Shown here one piece after another: positions 1 through 4,637 of a DNA stretch of 11,024 nucleotides. The stretch's first letter is position 1, and each line of letters starts with the position of its first letter. The notes beneath the pieces were generated by a model that did not search any database, was not told the origin of the DNA, and saw only the letters and a program-made list of their open reading frames with translations. The stretch lies in assembly GCA_022866005.1 (NCBI GenBank), contig JALHTV010000287.1, positions 1-11,024 of the forward strand. The letters are read 5' to 3'. The translations under genes and the position numbers were made by a program. The stretch is from Phycisphaerae bacterium. GTDB taxonomy: Bacteria > Planctomycetota > Phycisphaerae > SM23-33.

Positions 1-300
1 ACACCGCCCTCTGAGGCTTCGGCCAAGGAGAGCAAGGGTGAAAAGGTGCGGTAAGAGCGCACCGCGGCCGCCGCGAGGCGACCGGCACGGCAAACCCCAT
101 CGGGTGCAAGGCCAAGCAGCGACTGGGGCACCCCACACGGGGACCCCTGGCAGGTTCAGGCTGATGGTCGCGGGTAGGCCGCTTCCGTACGGAGAGCCCG
201 CCGGCAACGGCGGGTCCAGACAAATGGCCTTCACCGCCGCCGCGGAGCCCACCGCAACGGCGGGACAGAACTCGGCTTACAACGCATCCGGCCGGGCTTT
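1..300 (+). ncRNA. rnpB: RNase P RNA, class A, 3' part (5' end outside window)
   Basis: Catalytic RNA of RNase P, which removes 5' leaders from pre-tRNAs. Conserved blocks appear in the expected order: GGTGCGGTAAGAGCGCACCG at about 45-64, the AAACCCC...CGGGTGCAAGGCC block at about 92-115, AGGCCGC at about 176-182, and ACAGAACTCGGCTTA near the 3' end at about 265-279. Two stem-loops with GCAA loops and CCGCC/GGCGG-like arms lie in the 3' half. The 5' strand of P1 and the first helices (probably about 100 nt) lie left of position 1. The exact 3' end is uncertain: the last bases before a T5 run (298-302) probably form the 3' strand of P1 and may double as the terminator arm. Reading frames through this stretch are not genes. 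The class A assignment rests on recognised conserved blocks, not on a covariance model. Confidence 0.95.
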
Positions 301-355
301 TTCTGAGCGATGAGTAGCAGGTGACTTCACCGCGCACCAGTACCCCTGCATTGGA

Positions 356-1207
356 TCACCGGGACCACCGTGGGTGAAACCTTCGCCTGGTCTGGCTCTG
401 CTGGTCGAATTCGTAAATGTCGTCCTCCTTTTCAGGCCAGCAAGCCCAGGCCAATTTCAGAAGATCTTCATCCGAAGACAGAATCCCGTCGGTGATGGAG
501 ACGTGGGCAACGTAGATAGCGTCGCAAAACACGTTGGCGGGTTTCCCAGGGGGATCCTTCCCCCATTTCCACAACCTGTACCACGAGTAGGCCCATTGGA
601 CCAAGTTAACTCCAAAGGTCAACCAACCCGACGCAGGGCAAAAAAGGGGGGACACACTCAGGCCTCTGCGCTCTGCACTTTCCGCAAAACCTATCTTGGC
701 CTCGCGCGCCAATTGGGCCTGAGTTTGGGGTGACGAGGACTGCGCCCGAATGCTTTGGAAGAACGCTTCTTCTCCCAAGAGGCGCAGCCCCGCCAAAGCC
801 GTCTGTCCCCCCGATGCATGAATCGCGGCAATCTGTTCCCCAAATATGGCATCTAAACCAATGCAGACTTGCTGTGTTTCCCCAGGAAGCACATCAATCA
901 CCCCAGGGGGGAGAGTGATCCTGGGGGTATCTTTGGCAGAACGCCCCCGAGTTATCTCAAACTCCACGGCATCGGTCTCATTCAGCCAAACGTTCCCGGC
1001 TTCTCGGATGGCCTTGTGCAGGATCGAGCGGACCCTTTGGTCAAGTTTCTCCTGCTCAAGCTTGGATATCTTCTTCCGTTTATCGATCCTCTCCGACACG
1101 ATCTCGTGAAAAAGGTTAAGGGTCAGCAGGAAAGTGAATCCTTGCCTGGCGAGAAAGCCCGGAGGTGTCCCCACTAATGCCGACTTGTCGAGAACAAGCG
1201 TTCTCAT
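356..1207 (-). CDS. PIN-like domain protein, low GC, probably acquired
   Basis: A 283-aa protein resembling a PIN-fold nuclease. The N-terminus, MRTLVLDKSAL, matches the first strand plus acidic residue (D7) of PIN domains. E35 and E39 follow in a helix (LFHEIVSERI). Near the C-terminus CDAIYVAHVSITDGILSSDEDLL (split here as D229, D240, D246) resembles the usual 'D.liaa.A...a.iltsD.dl' end of the fold. The central 150 residues are longer than in a typical 130-aa PIN toxin and carry no motif I recognise. I start at 1207 because MRTLVLD is the natural fold start; the frame stays open to 1312 only because it reads through the tRNA-derived repeat. A GGGGAGGG lies 13 nt upstream, rather far for a Shine-Dalgarno site. 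No antitoxin-like partner gene is adjacent. GC is visibly lower (about mid-50s by eye) than the neighbours, and the gene lies next to an attachment-like tRNA duplication, so transfer is plausible. The nuclease role is inferred. Confidence 0.72.
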   Translation of the reverse strand: MRTLVLDKSALVGTPPGFLARQGFTFLLTLNLFHEIVSERIDKRKKISKLEQEKLDQRVRSILHKAIREAGNVWLNETDAVEFEITRGRSAKDTPRITLPPGVIDVLPGETQQVCIGLDAIFGEQIAAIHASGGQTALAGLRLLGEEAFFQSIRAQSSSPQTQAQLAREAKIGFAESAERRGLSVSPLFCPASGWLTFGVNLVQWAYSWYRLWKWGKDPPGKPANVFCDAIYVAHVSITDGILSSDEDLLKLAWACWPEKEDDIYEFDQQSQTRRRFHPRWSR

Positions 1208-1249
1208 TTCTGACCCCAATCCCTCCCCTGGGGATCCCCCCTGCGTCAA

Positions 1250-1266
1250 TCGGGGCGACTGGATTT
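1250..1266 (-). repeat. 17-bp copy of the tRNA-Pro 3' end (attachment-like)
   Basis: The 17 bases tcggggcgactggattt at 1250-1266 are repeated exactly at 1420-1436, where they form the discriminator base, the 3' acceptor strand and the T-arm 3' side of tRNA-Pro. The copies share orientation and are 170 bp apart. Integrases of phages and genomic islands commonly leave exactly this part of a tRNA as the distal attachment site. No integrase gene is in the window, so the mechanism is inferred; the repeat itself is seen. Confidence 0.75.
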
Positions 1267-1272
1267 CGCAGC

Positions 1273-1375
1273 GCGGGCTACGCCCGCTTGCGGCGCCTTC
1301 GGCGTGAACCACGCGGCCTGTGTCCGCTCGCTACGCTCGTGTCCACTGTCGCTGGTTCAAAGGGGCCTTCGGCCC
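1273..1375. repeat. Cluster of short GC-rich hairpins beside tRNA-Pro
   Basis: Successive small inverted repeats fill this stretch: GCGGGC-TAC-GCCCGC (1273-1287), CGCC-TTC-GGCG (1294-1304), GCGTG-AAC-CACGC (1302-1314), and GGGCC-TTC-GGCCC (1363-1375). A CGCTCG direct repeat lies near 1326-1339. The arms are mostly perfect with three-base loops. No reading frame here looks coding. On the minus strand the 1363-1375 hairpin is followed by TTTG, so it could be a weak terminator for the tRNA. Otherwise the cluster looks like a REP-type or recombination-scar mosaic. Confidence 0.55.
1350..1361 (+). repeat. Inverted 12-nt copy of the tRNA-Pro T-arm
   Basis: CGCTGGTTCAAA at 1350-1361 on the plus strand is the reverse complement of 1434-1445, the T-arm 5' side of the minus-strand tRNA-Pro. 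With the 17-bp direct copy at 1250-1266 it makes a second tRNA-derived fragment within 200 bp, in the opposite orientation. A 12-base match this close is unlikely by chance, though T-arm sequence is conserved among tRNAs, so the source could be another tRNA. Confidence 0.5.
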
Positions 1376-1416
1376 TAACGTGAGGGACCGGGCCTTCGGG
1401 CCGGTCCCTCACGTTA
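1376..1416. repeat. Long hairpin with TTCG loop, 3 bp from the tRNA 3' end
   Basis: Arms of 16 perfectly paired bases (1376-1391 with 1401-1416; TAACGTGAGGGACCGG and its complement) are extended by CC/GG around a TTCG tetraloop, leaving one bulged G. In RNA a C(UUCG)G loop is exceptionally stable. On the minus strand the hairpin begins 3 nt after the tRNA discriminator base, so it would sit in the tRNA trailer. No T tract follows, so it is not a classical intrinsic terminator. It could be a processing or pausing signal, or a mobile palindrome. Confidence 0.65.
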
Positions 1417-1419
1417 CAG

Positions 1420-1494
1420 TCGGGGCGACTGGATTTGAACCAGCGGCCTCTTGGTCCCGAACCAAGCGCTCTATCCAAGCTGAGCTACGCCCCG
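1420..1494 (-). tRNA. tRNA-Pro (anticodon CGG)
   Basis: The minus strand folds into a full cloverleaf. Acceptor: CGGGGCG with CGCCCCG, including the C1-G72 pair typical of bacterial tRNA-Pro. D stem: GCTC/GAGC. Anticodon stem: CTTGG/CCAAG around TTCGGGA, giving anticodon CGG (reads CCG, Pro). Variable loop: AGGCC. T stem: GCTGG/CCAGT around TTCAAAT. The discriminator is A. CCA is not encoded (the next bases are CTG), so it must be added enzymatically. Its 3' end is duplicated at 1250-1266. Confidence 0.96.
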
Positions 1495-1504
1495 CAGACC
1501 TAAC

Positions 1505-1532
1505 AGTGTATCGCAACTCCGGGTAATAGCAA
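1505..1532 (-). promoter_or_regulatory. Candidate sigma-70-type promoter for tRNA-Pro
   Basis: On the minus strand TTGCTA (1527-1532; 4 of 6 to TTGACA) and TACACT (1505-1510; 4 of 6 to TATAAT) are separated by 16 nt. The -10 element ends 10 nt before the mature tRNA 5' end at 1494, which suits a short leader removed by RNase P. Assigned by motif and position only. Confidence 0.42.
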
Positions 1533-1561
1533 CGCCTTGCCCGCCGATGTGGGTTTCGATG

Positions 1562-1658
1562 GTGGCACAGCTTTTCAAGCTGTGCGCCTTCTTCCAAGCG
1601 TCGGGCCGGGTCTGGCTTGCACAGGTTCGAAAACCTGTGCCACATCCTGTGCCACATC
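1562..1658. repeat. Paired GGCACAG/CTGTGCC palindromes plus 12-bp tandem repeat
   Basis: Two related inverted repeats lie 33 bp apart. In 1565-1585 GCACAGCTT and AAGCTGTGC flank TTC; in 1619-1640 GCACAGGTT and AACCTGTGC flank CGAA, each with nine perfect pairs. The second is followed by a tandem duplication of CCTGTGCCACAT (1634-1645 and 1646-1657). GTGGCACAG at 1562-1570 is the complement of the CTGTGCCAC in both tandem copies. The shared core suggests members of a dispersed palindromic family of the REP kind. The rest of 1495-1797 holds the tRNA promoter and G-rich runs before the next gene; I see no gene in it. Confidence 0.65.
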
Positions 1659-1749
1659 AGGGATCACCACAACCCTCATCCCCCCCGGATACCAAGCTGT
1701 GATGAATACATCCGCCACGCGAGGCGTCTTGGGGGGCAGGGGGGGTGAC

Positions 1750-1779
1750 TTCCCTAGCGCCCGGGGGGGAGCGTATGAT
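1750..1779 (+). promoter_or_regulatory. Candidate promoter for the DUF3795 gene
   Basis: TATGAT at 1774-1779 matches the -10 consensus at five of six positions. The best upstream partner, TTCCCT at 1750-1755 with an 18-nt spacer, is weak. Transcription would begin near 1786, about 12 nt before the ATG at 1798, leaving room only for the TGAGG ribosome site. Tentative. Confidence 0.33.
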
Positions 1780-1797
1780 TGCGGGCTGAGGTGCGCG

Positions 1798-2067
1798 ATG
1801 GACATGATGAAACTCGCCCCGTGCGGGCTGGACTGCAACGCCTGCAAGCTCAGGCCCAAGGAATGCGACGGCTGCCACGCCACAAGCGACCACGTGTGGT
1901 GCGGGGACTGCGCGATTCGCCTCTGCTGCATCTCGCGCAAGAAGATGGACAACTGCTCCGTATGCGACGAATTCCCCTGCCAGGCGGTCCTGGAGTTCGA
2001 GGCCGACACGTACAAGCATCACGCGGCCGCGGTGCGTCATCTGCGGGAGATGAGGGGTAACGCGTGA
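1798..2067 (+). CDS. DUF3795-type cysteine-rich small protein
   Basis: An 89-aa protein with twelve cysteines (C9, 13, 16, 23, 26, 35, 38, 43, 44, 53, 56, 61) packed into its first 61 residues. The series PCGLDCNAC, CDGC, CGDCAIRLCC and NCSVCDEFPC follows the DUF3795 pattern (CGLDC..C, C.GC, C..C.IR.C, C..C..yPC). These are probably metal-binding (zinc or iron-sulfur) proteins; no activity is established for the family that I know of. I chose the ATG at 1798, which follows TGAGG with about 5 nt spacing; a second ATG at 1804 is possible. The frame stays open back to 1537, but that part is palindrome-rich and not protein-like. The last four bases overlap the GTG start of the next gene, so translation is probably coupled. 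Confidence 0.85.
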   Translation: MDMMKLAPCGLDCNACKLRPKECDGCHATSDHVWCGDCAIRLCCISRKKMDNCSVCDEFPCQAVLEFEADTYKHHAAAVRHLREMRGNA

Positions 2068-2468
2068 AGGGCTATGCCCCCGGGTGGCAGGTGAGGTGCC
2101 TGCGGTGCGGGCTGACGTTCGACGCGGCCGACCTGGGCTGGACGCGCCTCTGGGCGCGCGGGACGAGCTACAAGGCGCTGTGGTGCAGCCAGTGTCACTG
2201 GCTCAGTTGCTTCGCCCTGGAGCGCAAGGGGCCCGAGCTGCCAGAACACGCGGGGCCTAGAAATCAGTGGCACGCGGCCAGGGCGCCGGGGGCGATCTGG
2301 CGGCTTCGCTGCGGGGCGTGCGGGGAGACCTTCCACGTCCGCCGCCTGTGGCGCGTTTCCAAGAAGGCCCAGCGGTGCCGCAAGCTGCGTTGGTGCGGCC
2401 GGTGCCGCCGGATTCGCCGCTTCGTGGCCGAGCGCGAGCAGCCCGAGCCGGTCCGCGGGTCGAATTGA
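2064..2468 (+). CDS. Hypothetical protein with duplicated zinc-ribbon-like module
   Basis: A 134-aa protein not assigned to a named family. It consists of two similar halves. Half one (residues 8-55) has WQVRCLRCGLTF, C12-x2-C15, 25 residues, C41-x2-C44, then FALERK. Half two (79-126) has WRLRCGACGETF, C83-x2-C86, 24 residues, C111-x2-C114, then FVAERE. Each half is a plausible four-cysteine zinc ribbon, linked by about 23 residues. The halves have diverged: the second is far more basic (RRLWRVSKKAQRCRKLRW, RRIRRF) and may touch nucleic acid. The GTG start at 2064 overlaps the preceding TGA (GTGA), so the gene is probably co-translated with the cysteine-rich protein upstream. Zinc binding is inferred from cysteine spacing alone. 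Confidence 0.75.
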   Translation: MKGYAPGWQVRCLRCGLTFDAADLGWTRLWARGTSYKALWCSQCHWLSCFALERKGPELPEHAGPRNQWHAARAPGAIWRLRCGACGETFHVRRLWRVSKKAQRCRKLRWCGRCRRIRRFVAEREQPEPVRGSN

Positions 2469-2505
2469 CAGCACCCCCCCGTCGCGGCAGACGTAGTATC
2501 GCAAG

Positions 2506-3030
2506 ATGACAGCAGTAACTCTTGCCCTGGGGATCACCAACGCAAGTCTCGTGCTGGGTTTTGGTGTGCCCTTGGCGCGGCGGCTGGCCGCGGGAAAGGG
2601 CCGGCGGGGCTTGGCAGCGTGGCTGGCGGCGCTGGGGGGAATCTACCTGGCTGAGTGCGCGGCTTTCTCGGCCAGCATGGGCACGAACGTGCTGGGATTC
2701 GCCCTGGCGGCGGTCTGGGGGCTGGTGTTCCGGCGCAAGCTCGCCGCGCTGCCTTCCGGCCAGCGGCTGCGGACGGCCCTGGGGGTATCGCTTTCCACGT
2801 GTCTGCCGGCGATCTCGTTTGCCTCGGTTCTCCCGCTGGTGGTGGCCGGGGGGTGGAACTTGCTCGCGGCCGAGGCCGGATACAAGTTCGGTGTGCCGAG
2901 GTTCGTGCCCTGGCCGTTCTGCACGATCGCGGGGTTCTTCGCGGCCGTGATCGGCTCGGCCCTGGTCGTCAAGACCGTGATCACCACGGCCCTGGCGTCC
3001 TCCCGTTCCCCCCAACGGGCGACGGCCTGA
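2506..3030 (+). CDS. Hypothetical integral membrane protein, about five helices
   Basis: A 174-aa hydrophobic protein of no family I recognise. Likely membrane segments: residues about 3-24, 36-56, 59-76, 91-118 and 132-160. They are separated by short basic loops (ARRLAAGKGRR at 25-35, FRRKLA near 76-81), which place those loops inside by the positive-inside rule. The C-terminal tail is short and basic. The ATG at 2506 opens the hydrophobic segment directly; no strong ribosome site precedes it. It follows the zinc-ribbon gene by 37 nt on the same strand and may belong to the same transcript. Function unknown. Confidence 0.7.
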   Translation: MTAVTLALGITNASLVLGFGVPLARRLAAGKGRRGLAAWLAALGGIYLAECAAFSASMGTNVLGFALAAVWGLVFRRKLAALPSGQRLRTALGVSLSTCLPAISFASVLPLVVAGGWNLLAAEAGYKFGVPRFVPWPFCTIAGFFAAVIGSALVVKTVITTALASSRSPQRATA

Positions 3031-3061
3031 GCGGCCAGGCACGGTCATGCCTGCTTGGGGC

Positions 3062-3090
3062 TTGACACCACGCCCGACAGGCGGTACAAG
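3062..3090 (+). promoter_or_regulatory. Sigma-70-type promoter for the structured RNA / methyltransferase region
   Basis: A perfect TTGACA (3062-3067) is followed after exactly 17 nt by TACAAG (3085-3090; four of six to TATAAT). Transcription would begin near 3097, just before a long imperfect hairpin and a terminator. It is the best-matching promoter in the window, and lies 30 nt after the membrane gene's stop codon. Confidence 0.55.
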
Positions 3091-3096
3091 ACATAC

Positions 3097-3265
3097 TGTT
3101 ATGACGAGTTGCCCTTCCATCGCGTTTGTGCGGCGCCCGGCCATGGGCATGTCCGTAGGCCTGCCGGTCTCCAGGACTGCGCCGCGCGCGAGGAACGGGC
3201 CGCGCTAGGCGCATAGAAAACCCAGGGACGCACCAAGCCCGTTCACGTGAACGGGCTTTTTGTTT
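3097..3265 (+). ncRNA. Candidate structured RNA (sRNA or attenuated leader), family unknown
   Basis: Between the promoter and the terminator the sequence can fold into one long rod. Going inward: GCCC (3111-3114) with GGGC (3197-3200); TTCC (3115-3118) with GGAA (3192-3195); TCGCG (3120-3124) with CGCGA (3187-3191); an internal loop; GCGGCGC (3130-3136) with GCGCCGC (3179-3185); CCGGC (3137-3141) with GCCGG (3163-3167). That is about 25 pairs with small bulges and one 11-nt single-sided bulge (3168-3178). Size (about 165 nt) and shape recall 6S-type RNAs, but I cannot match conserved 6S, SRP or known SAM-riboswitch sequences. It could equally be a leader whose terminator controls the methyltransferase gene 90 nt further on. 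A 35-codon frame at 3101-3208 overlaps it and is the main coding alternative. Confidence 0.5.
3235..3265 (+). terminator. Strong Rho-independent terminator
   Basis: A perfect GC-rich palindrome (3235-3258; arms AAGCCCGTTCA and TGAACGGGCTT) is followed by T5-G-T3 (3257-3265). The T tract lies only on the plus-strand downstream side, so it stops transcripts running rightward. It ends about 86 nt before the methyltransferase start, so that gene needs either a promoter in 3266-3351 or read-through. Confidence 0.88.
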
Positions 3266-3338
3266 GGGCGTTGGCCTTTTTTGCGGGTAGCGGGTGCGGA
3301 CGAATGGGCCCGCGGGCGCCCCGCCAGAGAAGGCCCGC

Positions 3339-3343
3339 AGGAG
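3339..3343 (+). promoter_or_regulatory. Ribosome binding site fixing the methyltransferase start
   Basis: AGGAG lies 8 nt before the ATG at 3352. The frame is open further back to an ATG at 3247, but that codon sits inside the terminator hairpin and the extra residues are not conserved-looking, so this site decides for 3352. Confidence 0.75.
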
Positions 3344-3351
3344 CGACGGAC

Positions 3352-4104
3352 ATGAATAAGACCAGGCCCCGCGAATGGTACCATGACTTTTTCGGCGGGC
3401 TGTACGGCCGCGTGCTGGGCGGGCGGACCCACGAGAAGCGCGCCCCGCGCGAGGCGGCCTCGATCAAAAAGGTGCTTCACCTGCGCAAAGGGCAGCGCGT
3501 GCTGGACTGCCCCTGCGGCCTGGGCCGGATCGCGCGGGAACTGGCGCGGCTGGGCCTGGAGGTCACGGGCGTGGACCTGATGGCCTCCTACGTCCGCCGC
3601 GCGCGCCGCCGGGCGGCCCGGCGCGGACTGGCCGTCCGCTTCGTGCAGGGCGACATGCGCGAGCTGCCGTTCGAGAAGGAGTTCCACGCGGTGGTCAACT
3701 GGTTCACCAGCTTCGGATACTTCGACGCGGCCGGGGACCTCGCCTGTGCCCAGGCCGCCTTCCGCGCGCTTCGGCCGGGCGGCAAGTTCCTGATCGAGAT
3801 GACAAACAAGTCCTGGGTGCAGACCCACTGGCACCCTACGGGCGACGAGACAGTCAGCGGCGTGCGGATCGTCCGTCGCTCGCGACGGGGCCGACAGGGC
3901 CGCGTCTTCAACACGTGGACGTTCTCCAAAGGCCGGCGGCGCGAGACGCACAGGTTCTCGCACTCCCTGTACACGGCGTGTCAGATGCGGGGCGTGCTTG
4001 CGGCGGCGGGATTCCGCGACATTCGTCTGTTAGGCTACCCACCGCTGAGCAGACTCACCCGCCACAGCCGACGGATGATCGCCATCGCCCGCCGGCCGGA
4101 GTGA
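3352..4104 (+). CDS. Class I SAM-dependent methyltransferase (copy 1)
   Basis: A 250-aa cytoplasmic enzyme predicted to move a methyl group from S-adenosylmethionine to an unknown acceptor. The Rossmann signatures are clear: motif I VLDCPCGLG (50-58), the acidic end of strand 2 VTGVD (D75), QGDMRELPF (D101), the strand 4 region FHAVVNWFTSFGYF (111-124), and LRPGGKFLIEM (140-150). The C-terminal half (WTFSKGRRRETHRFSHSLYT) resembles the small-molecule methyltransferases of the Methyltransf_11/25 kind rather than rRNA enzymes. It is closely similar in layout and sequence to the methyltransferase at 4638-5360, including the shared LRKG..VLDCPCG block. The acetyltransferase start follows 7 nt after the stop, implying one transcript. 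Substrate cannot be read from the sequence. Confidence 0.9.
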   Translation: MNKTRPREWYHDFFGGLYGRVLGGRTHEKRAPREAASIKKVLHLRKGQRVLDCPCGLGRIARELARLGLEVTGVDLMASYVRRARRRAARRGLAVRFVQGDMRELPFEKEFHAVVNWFTSFGYFDAAGDLACAQAAFRALRPGGKFLIEMTNKSWVQTHWHPTGDETVSGVRIVRRSRRGRQGRVFNTWTFSKGRRRETHRFSHSLYTACQMRGVLAAAGFRDIRLLGYPPLSRLTRHSRRMIAIARRPE

Positions 4105-4111
4105 GAATACA

Positions 4112-4624
4112 ATGACTATCCAACAGCCCATGACGCTCCGGGCGTTCCAGGTCGCCGACCTCCAACCCGTCCGGGGCCTAGTCACCCAGACGATCGACGT
4201 GTCGTTCGCCGGCGTCTATGCCCCCAGCGCGATCCGCCACTTCAAGCGACACCACAGCGGGAAGGAAATCCTGGACGACGCAGCAGGCGGCTACGCCGTG
4301 GTGCTGGAGCGCAACGGGGCGATCGTGGCTACAGGCACGCTGACCGCCAAAGGCAAGATCACGCGGGTGTACGTCCGGCCGGACCTGCAAGGACAGGGAC
4401 TGGGCAAGCGAATCATGGCCCACCTGGAACAGCAGGCCAGAGGCCGCGGGCACACGAGCGTGTTTCTGAATGCCTCTCTCGTGGCGAGGGCGTTCTACGA
4501 GGCCCTGGGCTACCGCCTGCGGGAGGCCAAGTCCGCCACGATGGAAGACGGCCAGAGGCTGGAGTACTTCGAGATGGACAGACCGCTGGCCGACCCCCCC
4601 CACGTCCCCCGCAGCCCCATGTGA
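4112..4624 (+). CDS. GNAT family N-acetyltransferase
   Basis: A 170-aa acetyl-CoA-dependent acetyltransferase. The acetyl-CoA pyrophosphate loop is textbook: ITRVYVRPDLQGQGLGKRI (83-101), with the Q-x-x-G-x-G core at Q93, G96 and G98. Motif B follows as NASLVARAFYEALGYR (120-135), which places the cofactor-side Asn and the FYEALGY helix. The N-terminal strand (MTLRAFQVADLQPV) and the VLERNGAIVATGTL hairpin (64-77) complete the fold. Length is usual for single-domain GNATs. It lies between the two paralogous methyltransferases with gaps of 7 and 13 nt, so the three are probably co-expressed. A shared target is possible but unproven. Residues 1-6 precede an alternative Met at 7. Confidence 0.92.
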   Translation: MTIQQPMTLRAFQVADLQPVRGLVTQTIDVSFAGVYAPSAIRHFKRHHSGKEILDDAAGGYAVVLERNGAIVATGTLTAKGKITRVYVRPDLQGQGLGKRIMAHLEQQARGRGHTSVFLNASLVARAFYEALGYRLREAKSATMEDGQRLEYFEMDRPLADPPHVPRSPM

Positions 4625-4637
4625 CAAGGGCCAACCC

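Noticed and set aside
1246..1251. TTGACG -35-like hexamer on the minus strand ahead of the PIN-like gene
   Set aside because: No acceptable -10 sequence lies 15-19 nt downstream; the region is G-rich. The gene's promoter remains unidentified.
1208..1312. N-terminal extension of the PIN-like protein to an ATG at 1312
   Set aside because: The extra 35 codons read through the tRNA-derived repeat and hairpin DNA, and the fold starts naturally at MRTLVLD (1207).
3036..3053. CAGGCA/TGCCTG hairpin after the membrane protein gene as terminator
   Set aside because: Only six pairs and no T tract follow; it is too weak to call.
3101..3208. 35-codon frame starting 11 nt after the -10 element
   Set aside because: It would be almost leaderless, has no ribosome site, and its composition (MTSCPSIAFVRRPAM...) is unremarkable. 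The same bases form a long helix, which explains them better. A leader peptide is not excluded.
3097..3265. Identification as 6S RNA, SRP RNA or a SAM riboswitch
   Set aside because: Only size and rod shape fit 6S. I could not find the SRP apical loop signature or the conserved core of any SAM or SAH riboswitch I know, so the RNA is left without a family.
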